DNA from: Moniliophthora roreri
Lineage: Eukaryota; Basidiomycota; Agaricomycetes; Agaricales; Marasmiaceae
Direction of reading: 5' to 3'
Assembly: GCA_001466705.2 (NCBI GenBank)
Contig: LATX02000187.1
Coordinates: 248,001 to 312,000, forward strand
Length of the DNA: 64,000 bases
This document shows positions 22,496-34,990 of this stretch, piece after piece. Position 1 is the first letter of the stretch; each line of letters begins with the position of its first letter. A program made the position numbers and the translations under genes. Below the pieces are notes generated by a model. It was given only the letters and a program-made list of their open reading frames with translations. It did not search any database and was not told the origin of the DNA.

Positions 22496-22733
22496 TTGTG
22501 TTTGAAGTCAAGTGATATTTCATGCTCTCACATGAATTTGCATTCTATCACCAAGCCATATCAGTCAATATTGGCCACATCAAAGTATGTCCATCCTTCC
22601 AGTTTCATGTCTTCACCTCCCAATTTGAAGTTGGCATAACATCCATAGTTTATTTGTGATTGAGTACCTTTTGTACCAAGTTGAAGGGTGACTGGGTTTG
22701 ATATCTTAAAGATATTCTCTTTGGTATTGATGG

Positions 22734-23010
22734 TTAGGTCTGGACTTCTAGCTCAGTTGTGCTTCCTGAGTCAAATAGTGTAAAGGCCTTGAGTCTGTTG
22801 ATTTCTATCCATGCAGCCAGACATTGATTCTCTGAAAAGCTTTGATAAGAGCAGCATTGTACCCCTGATACTTTTGTCCACTTCAGCTCAGTTGTCACCC
22901 TAAACATCTGTTCATGTTCAGGGTCTTCATGAATACTTGCATAGAGTTCATTGAAGCTTATAGTAGCTTCTTCATGTGGGTCAAATTCATCATGTAATGT
23001 TGTTTTACAG
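22734..23010 (-). pseudogene. Gypsy-2 aspartic protease remnant
   Basis: The frame reads FNELYASIHEDPEHEQMFRV and INRLKAFTLFDSGSTTELEV. DSGST with a preceding hydrophobic stretch is the retropepsin-like active site. Its upstream end is cut by the solo LTR at 23016-23449, beyond which gag-side sequence resumes. Confidence 0.65.
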
Positions 23011-23015
23011 CCTTC

Positions 23016-23449
23016 TGTTAGGACTATGTGAGAGATGAGGACAAGCATGGCCAAACGGCAAGGAGAGTACCATACGAGAATCACTGTATGACGGAGGTGG
23101 GTTCACTGAAGCTATCGGCAACAGCACTACTGAACTATGGAGCCCGGCTGAGATGAAGGGTCTCTGCACAAGCGAGATTGAGAGCGAAGTAGCAGGAGAG
23201 AAGAGAAGAGTGTAGAACAACGTTAATTTTCCACTTGGGGTATACTAGTAGAATACAGTGGTTTATATACCAATGGGAGAAGGCATAAGCGGAGAACATG
23301 TGTAGCCCATGAGGACAGTGATCAAGATGTCGCTACAAGAAAAAATGTGCTATAATGAAATGTGTAGAATATGCTAGGAAAGATACGTAGGTGGTTCTCA
23401 TATGAGGTCTCATACGGCTATGGCCGAGTCAAGTCATATGGGCATAACA
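23016..23449. mobile_element. Solo LTR (434 bp) inserted in Gypsy-2
   Basis: The insert begins TGTTAGGACTATG and ends ATGGGCATAACA, again with TGTTA/TAACA ends. It is flanked by the 5-bp repeat CCTTC (23011-23015 and 23450-23454). It contains a TATA-like gtttatatacc and ordinary CpG density, unlike the CpG-poor host, so it is a younger insertion. It differs in sequence from the solo LTR at 5358. Confidence 0.85.
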
Positions 23450-23454
23450 CCTTC

Positions 23455-26400
23455 TATGATTTCAGATAGTCGAGCAAGTGCAGTCTAGGGCTGTTTCTGC
23501 TCCAATGTTTCATTCTGATGTGATACTGTGGTGTGTCTCTCTTCATTTCCAGAGTCATCAGATTTTGATTAGCCTCCAGTATCTTTCCTTCTCTAATTCT
23601 GTATAATTGTTCCCAGAGGTGGAATAGTAATTCTTCATCAGATTCTTCTTTGGCAAACAGTGCTTCATAATATTCCATATTCTCTGGGAATTTATCTTCT
23701 GCATATGGGTCACTTTCATTTCCCTCCTGCATGTTTGATAGTTCTCTCCCATCATCTCCACCTCCTTCCTTACCACCTTCCTCTTCATCAAGCTCATCAT
23801 TGAACATTATCCTAGCATACTATTCTTTCATATTGCATGGGCATTTGGAATCATTGGTGAAATGATCCATTGACCCACAATTGAAGCAGGCACCCTTCTT
23901 ATTGGTTATAGATATGAATTTCTAGCTAGGGCTCAATGAGTTGAATGGCTTCTTAAATTGTGGCCACTGCTGACTTCCTTGTGTATTCCCAGGGATTGAT
24001 GGCTTTAATAATAAGGCATTAGGCTGAATTTTAGTATTTGAGCCTCCAGCATGATTTGAGAATATAGGGTGATGTCATTATTGTTGTACCTCACCCATGC
24101 AAGCAGTAGTAACAGCTGGAGGTTGCTCTTTCCTTTTGTTAATATGCTTTGTAGTTGTAGTGTTGCTTGAGGTGGATGATACAGCAGGGAGGTAGTCTCT
24201 GTGAGTATAGAAATAGTTTGAGCACTAACCCTTCTCAAGTTCTAATGCCTAGGTCATGATTTCATGTATACTTGAATCTTCCACACTAATTCCTGAGTCA
24301 GTCATCTTTTGATGAATACCATCTGGAATTCTCTTGATAAGTGCTAGTTTGAATGTATAGAGATTGGGCAGCTGAGGCATGATCTCAGCAGTATCTTAAC
24401 AATTGGCAAACAACCACTCAGCTCCTCCTATCAGATTGTACTTGATTTGATTGAATACTACTTTCAATTCATATAGGGCCACAGGTTGGATGAATCAGTT
24501 GAACAATCCACAGAATACATTCATGAATGTAGGCTGGTGTTCATCAGGATCCATCCCTATTTGATATGTAGGAGGCACCTGTTCAACTACTGATTTATAC
24601 CAGCCCCTTGCTTCTCCTTTAAGCATAGCTCCAAAATATGCTGTCCTTCTAACATCCTTGGAAGTGATGATCCATCATTCTTCATTGTTCATCATCTGTA
24701 CTGGTCCCATTAGTCCTTGGACTTTGCAGTGAATGACAAAATTCTGAATGAATTTGTCAATCATTATGATACTACATTCTCTCTTATATGGTTGAAGTTT
24801 CAGGAGTGACACAATAATCACCTTCTGCGATTTAGTGTCAAATGGTTTGGTAGGTTTAGTGTGAATCCAATAATCAATGTAAGTTACTATGATTTTAAAT
24901 GTGTGCTCCTTCTGCGTAGTGATAACCCCAGTTGGCAGGTTATACTCATAGTAAGCTGGTAGGTCAAGAGAGTCCTCTTCTTGAGGGATTTCTCTGAAGA
25001 GAGTTGTTTCTTGAGGTACTCTGGAATGCATTGAATCTGGATCTTCATCCTCCTCATTGTTCCCACCAGGTGGTCCATCAGGTGGCTCACCACCACCTCC
25101 TCCACTGCCACTTCCACCAGGATAACAGTTATATGGGACTTGAGGCGAATTGCACCTACTACTGTTGCTGTTGCATTGATTGCTATCATTTCTAGGGTTG
25201 CAGAGTGGTATTCCCCCATTACCATTACCTCCACCATTGTGATCATTCCTATGGTCATCTTCCTTATCACTGTCAGATCCATTAGGTTCTCCACCTCCTC
25301 CACCACCAGCTACTTGTGTACTGTCATGCTCACTCTGTCCAGTATGGTTGTTACTGGACTGTCTTGGTAGTGGTGGTTGTAAAATGCTATCCCTGCCAGT
25401 GGTCACTGAGGATTCAAAGTGGGCTGAAGTGGTCCTGGGATTGGTACTTCCTCAAGGTACTTGTGATCTTCTGGTCATTGGATTTGGCCACTTGCTCAAT
25501 GTCATGTGCAATGGAGTGTCATGGTCATCATACACATTAGTTTGTGGTACATCTTGAGTACAACATGGTGTTACATCACCCATAGACACAATCCAAGGAG
25601 ATTCGAGAGGTGCAGTGAATTGTATGCTCTTCAGTCAAGAAGGCTGAGATAGGGTAGAGTTAAATGCCATTTGGAATTTCTGTTTTCCTTTCAGTAGTGT
25701 CCTATCCTCAGCACTTCTAGGTTCTACCCTTTCTTCATTCTCCATTGATACTGTTGCTATCGGCATCATAGCTGGAGTTGGTGTGATGGTTTTGAATTGG
25801 CTTCATACACATTGGTGCTCAGCCTTTCAGGGAAGCAGGATTATGATTTCAGCTCTAGGATCCCTTGCATCCAGTACATATATGATCTCATGATCTGTCC
25901 TCCAGCAAGTAACACCTTGATTCAGAATATTCATCTCTTTATGGTGGTGAATATCCATGATACATAGTGATTGCGCTAGCTCTCTAAAGTATAGTTGTGC
26001 CTCAGCCACATGTTGTGGGTAGTCATTGGCTGACTTCACCTTGTAGCTTCCTGCATTCTCTAGTTTACACCAGGCACCAACATGGGACTAATAGTGTGAC
26101 TCAGTTTCTAAGGGTAGTTGCTCAGAGAATATGTGATTGAAGGCATTGTTCAGTGTAACCTGCTGTCACTCTTCAGAGTCCATAGGTTCAGTCTCAGACA
26201 CAGATGATTGAGTTGGGAATGGTATTGGTGTAATATGATGAACTGGTACTCAATCATTAGATCCAGGAATAGTACTGATAGGTACACTTGTAGGAGTAGG
26301 TTTGTCTTGGTCATTGTCTTTAATAGACCCAGCCAATTCCTCTATCCTTGGCATGGTGCTTCTCACCCATGCAGCTGTTCCTTCCACTTGTACTTCTAGT

Positions 26401-26832
26401 TGAGCTGGGATTGAGATGTTACCTCCACTAACAGAGAAAGAGTTATGAGGGGTCAGCATGACAATTTCTCACTCCTTCCTTTGCTCCTCATCCCTTTCCT
26501 TCCTCAGTTCCATCCTCATCCTATCTCTCTCTGCCCACATCTTATTCAAACTAACCTTTGCTTCTGCCAATCTAAGCCTCAACTGGTTCATTACACCTTC
26601 TTCAACTCTCCCATCATTCTTTGCTTGGCAGTAGGCCAATTCTGCCATATCATAGTGGTCTCTAGCTTTGTGCAACTTGTGTATGAGTTGTTCCAGGAAC
26701 AAGTTGTCAATTGAGCTGATGGTCCTATTGGATGGAGCTGGTGATGCTGTGGGGATTCTAGGGGGTTAGCATTGTTGATAGTTGACATCATTGTTTGATG
26801 GCTGTCCATCATTGGGGGCATAAGAAGACATG
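23455..26832 (-). pseudogene. Gypsy-2 gag region
   Basis: It starts at an ATG at 26832 (MSSYAPNDGQPSNN) followed by a stop, then a helical segment FLEQLIHKLHKARDHYDMAE. 24675-25406 is an open frame with a Gly/Asn-rich tract and a gag-like core (PYKRECSIIMIDKFIQNF). A zinc knuckle CFNCGSMDHFTNDSKC (C-X2-C-X4-H-X5-C) lies at about 23840-23895, followed by an acidic tail (DELDEEEGGKEGGG). Several stops separate these pieces. Confidence 0.6.
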
Positions 26833-28584
26833 GTGGTTCAATTTCAAGATGTAGGGCCAGAGTATCCTCAAGGCATTTATGAGGAAGCTTTCAATTAGAG
26901 GTTTGATATGATGATATCGGATTTGGGGTTTTTGCCATGTTCTGCTATCCAACACTAGTATTGATGCTCAAAAAACTGTAAGGTGTCCAAATAGTAATAA
27001 GCCCTTATAAGGCACTTATGACCATAGACACCAGTACAAGTCTTTGTAGATAAGTGAGCACAACAAGGCAATGGTATTGGGTAAAACAGAGATATCCTAC
27101 AGATATGTGGCAATCAGATTTATGTACATAGATCAGTTGACAAGATATGATAAAATGGGAAAGATAAGATCAAGAGATAACTTCTTACAACTGGGGTTAC
27201 AGAATGAGTGGTTGTATGTAGGTGCATTATTGGTTGCACTTGTGATGTGAGTTGCCTATCTGTCTGTCTTTTTTGTTCTTGGCTGCTCACTGCCATTGTT
27301 TCCAGTGTCAATACAGCAGTCCTTGCCATATCCTCTGACTCCCTGTTCACTGTGAGCAGTGTAGCCCACCTTATGGTTGCTATGTCGTCTGTTTGCTCAG
27401 AGTGTGGAATAGCATGTGTACAGTGATAGGCCTTTGCAAAAGGGTGTGCCAGACTAATAACAAAGAATTACAAATATCTTCACATTATGTGGCTGTTTGG
27501 GGAAATGAAGGGCCTTTGCATATGGTGAGAGGTAGAAAGATTAGAGGTGCCAACAGCTCAGCTTGGCTAAAAGCCACAAGCCAGCTGCAACTAAGTGACT
27601 CAATGCTCTTTTTTTGAAAAATTTCCTAGAGTATGCCATGAGTGGGTTTATCAAGAATTAATATACTGTCTATACTCCCTTATATTCTTCTGATGCATTG
27701 CTAGATAGAAGTTAAGTAGTAGCTGCATAGTAGAGGGTGTGTTGACTAGTCCAGGGACAGATAGTGGCTGTGACCTTTAGGCACCCACTCAGCATCAGTG
27801 AGAATGCACTCAAACTACCATCCAACTATCTTCAATAATGAGCTAGGGCTGACAAAGGATTATTTAAAGCTAAATAGTTCCTATTGGTTATAGTATAAGT
27901 GAGTATTTGCAAAACTTTATTTTTGACTGGCTTAGCCATGACTTAGCAGCTTGAGCCAAGAGCTGGAATGAGCCATCAAGCTGCAGAGTGAGCCAGGCTG
28001 TTGGCACCCTGGGAATAATGATAAAGGTTACAAGTTCTAATAATGTGCTTCATGCATATGCATATGGCAGAAAGCCAAAAGGCTCTCCCTTTACCTTCAC
28101 ATTCTGTCTATAACTGCCTATTTTTCTTTCAGGTGGTACTGCTAGCTTACAACTTTTTTTTTTACATATGGTTCTGTGTACTGCAACTTGGTGTCATTCT
28201 GGCATTGTACTTTCTACATACACACCCATTTTTACATTTTATTTAATGTGATAAGACATGTTCATTATAGAAAATATGTGCAAGTGAAGAAGAATAGCTC
28301 ATGTCCAGCATGTGTATGGTAGGTAAATAGTAATGAGATACAAAATACATAGGTGGGGAAGTAAGAATAGCTATATGACTTGCAGTAAGTAAGAGAAAAA
28401 GGAGATATGAATCAACAGTTTTGAGATGAAGACATAGCATAGACAAAAAATATAAATAAGTTGCATGGATTCATCATATGGAAGGGAATGAGGCAATATG
28501 ACAATGTTATCAATGTGTACGGCTACTGCAGGAGTAAATGAGTCCTTAGAATAAGTTATAAGCCAGAAAAAGAACATACCTGCA
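26833..28584. other. CpG-poor intergenic/TE stretch with a gene relic
   Basis: Apart from the relic at 27190-27425, no gene is recognised. The sequence is AT-rich and CpG-poor. It separates the Gypsy-2 5' side from the membrane-protein gene at 28585. Confidence 0.4.
27190..27425 (+). pseudogene. CpG-decayed relic of the C2-like/membrane protein gene
   Basis: This aligns with 37545-37755, the exon 4/intron/exon 5 junction of the gene at 36095-38329, including the intron (gtgagttg ... tttccag). Where the gene has CpG the relic nearly always has TG or CA: ttgcgctt becomes ttgcactt, cagcgtcgatacagcgg becomes cagtgtcaatacagcag, gttcgctg becomes gttcactg. It is a DNA-level duplication, not a retrocopy. 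Flanking exons are not found nearby. Confidence 0.75.
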
Positions 28585-30335
28585 TTAGCCAATGTGAGGA
28601 ATGGAAATTGTCCACTGGTTGGTTTGGTATGCACTCAGTGAAAGATCTTGCAAGGCCATGAGAGCAAGGATGATGAGAGTGACTCGGGAGAAGATGTAGA
28701 ATATGCTGAGGAGAAGGGTGGTAATGCGTATTGAAGCAACCAACCAGTCTGGAGGAACCCATGGTGACTTCTCATACCAATGCAGGCACCCCATTGCAAT
28801 TGGTGCAGCTGCAACTGCAACTGCACATATCCACCAAAGCAGCTGCTCAGTATGTGTTGAGAACCGGAATGCCCATGGTATGCAGTGGATGGCACCAAAT
28901 GCAGCTGCAATGAAATACACAGTGATGTAAAGTTGGAGTGGATCTTTCTTCAACCTTGTAGGGAATTCATCTATGAAGGCTGATTTATCATAAAAGAGGT
29001 TAGAACATCTAAGAATAATGTTCCATATCATCCATAATGGAAGAGAAATAAACTGAACAGCTAATGGCAGATTGTCAGGCTTTCTTTCACCTTTAAAGAG
29101 ATAGCCCCAGATTGCAGCTATTTGCCCTTGGATTGCTGCCACTTCTCCTTTGATTGCCTCCATCCAGCTCCTCTTGAATTGACCTGACTGAGAAGTGATG
29201 TCAAATTCTTGCTGCTGCCAAGTGACCCAAACAGGGTACCAGACCCGTAGTGGCTTATTCCACCAGAAGATGTATGTGCCAAAATTGAGGAGTGCAAATC
29301 CTACAGTGACAATCTCAAGCTCGGTGATGTCAAGGCCTTCTGCAGCACAGGTAGCTACTTGAAGGATAAACCAGGTTGTTTGTATGAGGGCAATGGATTT
29401 GGCTATGAAGTCAGCATGACTTCTGTCCTTGATTTCATCTTCAGTGATAATAATGTATCCTTTTGCAATAAGGTATTCCAGAGGGCATGATGGCTTTGGA
29501 ATGGCCTTTTCCTGTAAAGAAGCTGATTTGAGCAGCATATTCTAATACTGAATAAAATCTGGGTATACCAGTAAATTTGCACTTTCCTGTGGCTAATTGG
29601 TGAGAAGGGGAAGATTGCAATAATTCAAGAAGTGACTCACCAATGAGCTGGACATTGAAGCATTTTGCTGTGAGGAAAGACATTGAACCTCTTGGATGCA
29701 CTTTCTGATCTGTTCACTATGTTCCATGACTTTTATCTGATACTCCTTATGTTCATGGTGCCACTTGTTGGAATGTTCAGTGAGAAGCTTGTCCTCATAG
29801 TTGTGGACCCGGCAATAGTCTTCAAATCCATAATCATCAATATCTTGGTCATTCCATAGATAACCAAGAAATGTGTCTCCTTCATAGAGAGCAAAACCCC
29901 CCATGATCATAAAGAAGGCATGAGACATTCCCCAGCCATACTCTATAACAAATTTGATCAAATCCTCCCAGACAAGTGACTGAGAGACTAAAACTCACTT
30001 TTGAACTGTTTGGCAATTTGCTTTGCAGAATACCATTGTCGCATTGCCCATAGGATGATAATCTCTGGTGCAAGAATTGCAATGACCATGAGTTCAATGT
30101 TCTTGTATACTGCCACTGCTGAGTGTGTCCCAACTTTTGGGATATTTGGATGAATAGCAACCCAGGTACAGATCAGAATAACAGATAGGCAGCTCCATAG
30201 AATGCCTGTTGTTGTTCTGCACCCATTGATGTTGATACATTCACCAGTGGCTGAGTCGAACAGTGAAGAGGTGTTGGTCAATGTGGTGAGTGTACTGGGA
30301 GGCAAGGATTGCGAGAGGGCGTAGAGGAGTATCAT
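28585..30335 (-). CDS. Multi-pass membrane protein of an Agaricomycete-specific family
   Basis: Three exons are proposed: 30335-29999, 29942-29641 and 29541-28585, giving 531 codons. The start ATG at 30335 is followed by a hydrophobic signal-like segment. Landmarks are INGCRTTTGILWSCLSVIL, CTWVAIHPNIP, MVIAILAPEIIILWAMRQW, YGWGMSHAFFMIMGGFALYE and a C-terminal block of hydrophobic helices ending WTISIPHIG. I recognise this layout (GCR...LWSC...TWVAIHPNIP, ending in an IPHI-like tail) from many Agaricomycete hypothetical membrane proteins; the function is unknown. The ORF is intact, although the DNA is CpG-poor except at the extreme 5' end. The second intron (29640-29542) is unusually long at 99 nt. 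Confidence 0.75.
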
Positions 30336-31132
30336 GGTGCCCTGGGGCAGCAAGTCAATACGAGGAATCCATTCTTATGCAGAATACTTATTTTATATGG
30401 GGCAATTATGAAGCTGACATGACCCAACTTTGTTTGACAGCCTCGCTGACAGCTTGCTTGCAACAATCACTGCGCTCGATGAGACCTGTGTTCAAAATGT
30501 GTAAATGTCAATAGAAGGTGTGTCCCTGGAGACGAAATGCATTTAGGAAGAACCCATCATGACTTGCCGCAGTGGGCCATCAGGGTCAGATGGCAAGTAC
30601 GAGTCCGTTTTCTGGCGTCCAGGCATTGGAGCTAACTGACAATGAGAGCGAATAACGGAACGAATCAAACAAAACTATCTGTCGACATCTATGGGACCAC
30701 AACTTTCCCACCCATCTGTATAAGGAAAAGAAGACAAATCCTTGTAACTCGGACTCGTAATTGATATATCTGTCTAGTGGTGGGAATGAGTGAATAGGCT
30801 ACGTTTGGTGTGTGAAGAGTCTAGCACTCGAGGTCACGGTCAACTCCAGAAACACAAGGACCGATACCGACGGAAATTCCATTGATCAAGCGCAGCTAGA
30901 CCCTAAATACTTTGTCCTCTTGCAGGAAACAAGACAGCCGTCTGTACCTCACGATATCAGCACTGCTTCTTGAGAGTTGTGACTCAAGTATACATCTTTT
31001 TCGGGAGCTAGACGGGATATACACTGCGTGGGTATAACGAGGCATTCAGTCTACAGCAAAACGTGAAGTTACAGCGAGCATACCGGCCTTAGAATAAGCT
31101 AATTGAGTCAATTGAGGAGAAAAGCGGGCCAG
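30336..31132. other. Gene-free stretch, CpG-normal
   Basis: No ORF of recognisable type. CpG density returns to normal near 30255. It contains the upstream region of the membrane-protein gene and ends at the duplicated segment. Confidence 0.4.
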
Positions 31133-33684
31133 TGTTTGCTGATAAACGAAGTAGCCAATGCAGGCCTGTCCCGCTACACAAACCAGTAACATAATTTATA
31201 TTGAGAATAACAATCGCTAGATATCAACCTGAACTGAAAAGACACGGACGGATACTGCGGCTTGCGAGATGGATGTCATCGACTCGGAGATCGTCACCTC
31301 GACGTGATTTGCGATCCTTCTCTCGTCTTTATTTTCTGTCAATTACCCGTTATTCTAGGAGAGCACTTTTGACATATCTATGGTTTAGGGAGAGGGATCA
31401 ATAAACTGATAGAAGTATTCCATTATGTGAGTAACGGGAAGCACAGTATACATTGATGTGAGCAAGAACTTACCGTTAGTTGTCTACAGCCTTTCGAAGC
31501 CGGGATCGGTATGGCAGTTGGATGACGCAGCGTGGGAAATGTGCCTGGCGTTGTTAGCGACGATGCCGCGTCTTTCTCTCTACCAAGTCTGTCATGGTTC
31601 CCAAGTTCTCAATCGCGCAGAAAGATCCCGAAACGTTAGGGACTCCACTCAGACTCTGGATGGAAAGCATATTCTAGGATGGATGAATTGAGGTGAGTCA
31701 TCATTCAGTTCATCGCTCATTTGTTTTCTTAATTCAAGGCATATCGATGCGTTCTCAGAAAACGATCAAATTCACGTCCCTCACAAGCTCTCGCAAACTA
31801 TCCCTCCATAAACGGCTTACAATGAATCACTCATCCCAGCTCTGCACCTATATCGCTAGCAAGCCGTGGTACATTTCTTGGGACATAGGCTGTATGGATG
31901 GGCCCACTACGAGCGATTGGGTTTAGTTTCAAATACTTATGTACGCCCCTTTCTTCCCCTTTATCACTTTCATGACACCAACACCCACTGCAGAGTATCA
32001 ACTCCGAATCTTTCTGCTGCGAAATCGTTCCCTCGTCCCCCGGCCTCCACATGCTTCCTCCCTCAACCCCAACAGATGGAACACGTTCAACGGTGAATCG
32101 CCAACGTCAACCGCTGCTAACGGTGACACAATGTCACTGTTACCCACCACCTCTTTCCTCAAAGCTGTCACGACACCCAAGCCTATCCTAGAGCCTTCCC
32201 CTGCTACAGCGAGCGATAGCCATCATGAACCCGAGTCGTCGAAGGAGGGAAAGATCGTGCTGGCGTACATGAAATGGCAGAAGGGGGCCTTCGTGAATGC
32301 CGTAAAATCATTTTTATGACGCCAACACACACGGCAGAGTATTAACCCGGAATCTTTCCGCTGCAAAAACGTTCCCTCGTCCCCCAACCTCCGCATACCT
32401 CTCTCAACTCCAATCTCTCAGAACACGCTTAACCTCACTTCATGAATCGTCAACGTCAATCACTATCAATAACGATACAATGTCATTGTTACCCGCCGCC
32501 CCCTTTTCCTTAAAGCCACCACGACGCCCAAACACCTATCCTAGAGTCTACCCCTGCTACAGCGAGCGATAACCGCCCCGGCTTCGACTTTGAATCAAAA
32601 CCCGAATCGTCGAAGAAGGGAAAGGTCGTGCCGGCGTATACGAAATGGGAAACTTCCAAATGTAGTAGGAAGCTTCGCCAACCACTTTGATGGGAGGATG
32701 GCCTGCGGCGATAACTTGGACTAATATGGCGACGGTGATCCGAGGGTTCCGATAAATGGCTATTCGGTCGAAATCGAGTGTCAGTTCTTTTTAGTGGAGG
32801 CGATTAAGCCGGGTTTGGTGCTAGTACTTGCGGGATACAGCAGCGGGAGGTGGCGTAAGGAATCGTCGGAGTCAGCATCTTTGAATGCCTATGCCGCTGA
32901 ATGTGTGTTTCGAGGATTTGGACCGAGGCTGGGTGTGCAAGAGAGAAGACATATATATGGAGTTGGGCTCTTCAGAAGGGGTTATGTATGTCTCCTTTCT
33001 CCTTTTTTCTTTTGTAACGAACGATAATAGTACCTTGGAATCGCAGCGCTTCAATTATTACAACGTGTTCTAACGTATCAACTACAAAACACTTTCATTA
33101 CGCTCGAGCACTGGAAGAGACCTTATCACCAAGTAAGAGCAGGGAACGTTTAGCTATCATACGGAGGAACATAAGTTCAGAGTTGGCAAGAGAGGAGTGT
33201 GCATGTTGGGCCTAGTACTTTGCCAGGTGAATGGTGTTTCTTCTGGCTTTCGAGTCCTCGGCGTTTGACGTTGGGTGATTTCATATCCTTTCTTTGGTTT
33301 ATAGGGATCTTCGACTGTCTGATGGGCGGATATACATGTCTTTCAGTGACCAGTTTGATTTCAAGTCGACTTCATGTTATTCACGGTGAAAACCTCTGGC
33401 TTTCCATCTTTTTGCTCTTTTGCGAATTAAATCCCTTCTGTTCTGTTGTGTCCTTGCTCGAAGATGTGAGGAGCCGAACATCTTCAGAAGGTACAAGAGG
33501 AGTATTATCCTCCGCAGAATTTATGAGAAGCTTTGAATGACGTCGGCACTCAACTTCAATGGGGTGGCTTGCTAGCTGGGCGTGAAATGTCCACGTACTC
33601 TCAGATAGTTCATACGTTCAGGACATCTCTCGTAGAAACAAAAAACAACATTTGTTCATTCCAGCGATCCTGTTCTATTTATCA
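31133..33684 (+). repeat. 2.55-kb duplicated segment, copy 1
   Basis: Starts tgtttgctgataaacgaag and ends ctgttctatttatca. Copy 2 is at 48804-51358 in the same orientation, with many point differences and small indels. It contains an internal tandem duplication (31974-32317 and 32318 to about 32655) around aaagcc... and ctacagcgagcgata. Short ORFs (for example 31939-32319, ending FVNAVKSFL) are not recognised. It may be a non-autonomous mobile element or a segmental duplication. No target-site duplication is evident. Confidence 0.75.
31974..32655 (+). repeat. Internal tandem duplication of about 344 bp
   Basis: Two diverged units begin gacaccaacacccac (31974) and gacgccaacacacac (32318). Both run through cctatcctagag(c/t)ct and ctgctacagcgagcgata to gaaatggc/gaaatggg. 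The same doublet is present in copy 2 (from about 49646 and 50000), so it predates the larger duplication. Confidence 0.7.
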
Positions 33685-33701
33685 TTAATCATTAATCTCA
33701 T

Positions 33702-34990
33702 TTATAGGTAGTAGAAGACACTTGAAACAAAAACCGGAACCAAACATTCCTGCTTCTCGCACCAAGGCATCGAATTCCCGAGTTCGATCATATACCTTCT
33801 CGCACTATGCCAATCCTCACTCCCGTGCTGCAAGTTTGCCAACCTCATTCCCCACTGCCATCTATGATCATTCAATAGGTACACCTCGGGAACGCTAGAA
33901 GCTGGAAATATGAGCTCGTGCAGTCTAGGGGCGGAACGTTCCAGTATGCGATCAAATTCGCACAGGTTATCAGGGAGACCGTGAATTCTAAGACTGGAAA
34001 GCTGCAGATGGGGCCGCCTGGACGAGATTATGGGCAGGAGTAGCTTGTCAATATCGGCACGGTCCCTGATTCGAACTTCCAACTCGCGGAGCATTGGCGT
34101 TTTCATAGGTAGATCGATGGAGGTTTGTATACGACTTGCTGATGGAACGAATCTGGAATCAGTATTGCCACACGACCGATATGCATCAAGGACTCACAGA
34201 AGCCTATCTTTCCAACCAAGTGCAACTTCAGCTTCACTAAACGACGCCCAGCATAAGCCAACATATCACCAATGTCTTCCCATCGACGATCGTCAGAGTA
34301 GTTCTGTGGAATATTGCGGAAGAAAGGTTGCTCAAATTCTAGCTCCTGAAGGCCGGTCAATGCAACTCTTCGATAAAAGAGTGCAGAGAATGAATCAAAA
34401 TCTATATCGAGCGTACGAATGCTTGATTTCATCAACAATTTGTCCGGCTCTTCCGTCTCCTCGTCGTCTAGATACACCCGCCGACATTTCAGGTATTCCA
34501 GCCCCTTCACTGACAAAAGGAGGTCGTAGAAATCATTGATGGAGGCAAAGTGTATGTCGTACATCAACAACGATTTGAGAGCTAGAAGCCCTGCAAAAAT
34601 ACCGTTTTGAAGTGTAGTGTGTCGAGGAGCAACGATCTGAACCCTGACATCGATTCGATTTAACCCAGTAAAGAAGGCGGGACACCATTCGAAGAACGGC
34701 GTGGTCAAGGGATTCCATGGGTCTGCGTAAATATCGACGACTTTATCCAGTCGGAGAGAGCATGAAGGTGATGCACAGAGGAGCTTTAGCGCTGTAAGGT
34801 GGCGTTCTGTTCGCGGGACCCTAAACCATTCGCTATCCCACATGTGTTCCCGCATAGCACCCAACCAGGCACAAGAAACCAGAGAGCATGCGAGTAAATG
34901 TGGGTTCCGGGAGTTGGAAATGACTGATAGCCGTACGAGATGGTTTAGAATTTTCACAATGACTTCGAATGGTAGATGGGAAGGAGGCAT
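33702..34990 (-). CDS. F-box-like protein with leucine-rich C-terminal region
   Basis: Exons 34990-34198 and 34138-33702 give 409 codons; the intron is 59 nt (donor GTGAGTCC, acceptor CATCAG) with matching phase 1. The N-terminus PPSHLPFEVIVKILNHLVRL followed by ACSLVSCAWLGAMREHMW is an F-box-like motif. The rest has repeated leucine-rich segments (LTGLQELEFEQPF, PMLRELEVRI, LQLSSLRIHGLP). Such proteins usually recruit substrates to SCF ubiquitin ligases through SKP1. A decayed paralogue of its central and C-terminal part lies at 48220-48800. The C-terminus (FVSSVFYYL) may be affected by the adjacent duplication edge. Confidence 0.7.

Larger units (their letters stand above)
19700..26832 (-). 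mobile_element. Gypsy-2: old CpG-poor Ty3/Gypsy element, minus orientation
   Basis: From 26832 leftward there is a gag with coiled coil and zinc knuckle, a protease-like DSG motif near 22750, RT/RNase H text near 21000 and an integrase C-terminal text near 19800. The reading is broken by many stops. CpG is almost absent over 7 kb except in the solo LTR at 23016. LTRs were not identified. Confidence 0.75.

Noticed and set aside
31133..33684. Interpreting the 2.55-kb repeats as LTRs of one giant element
   Set aside because: Genes with unrelated functions lie between them, no TSD is seen, and no retroelement coding region has matching polarity.
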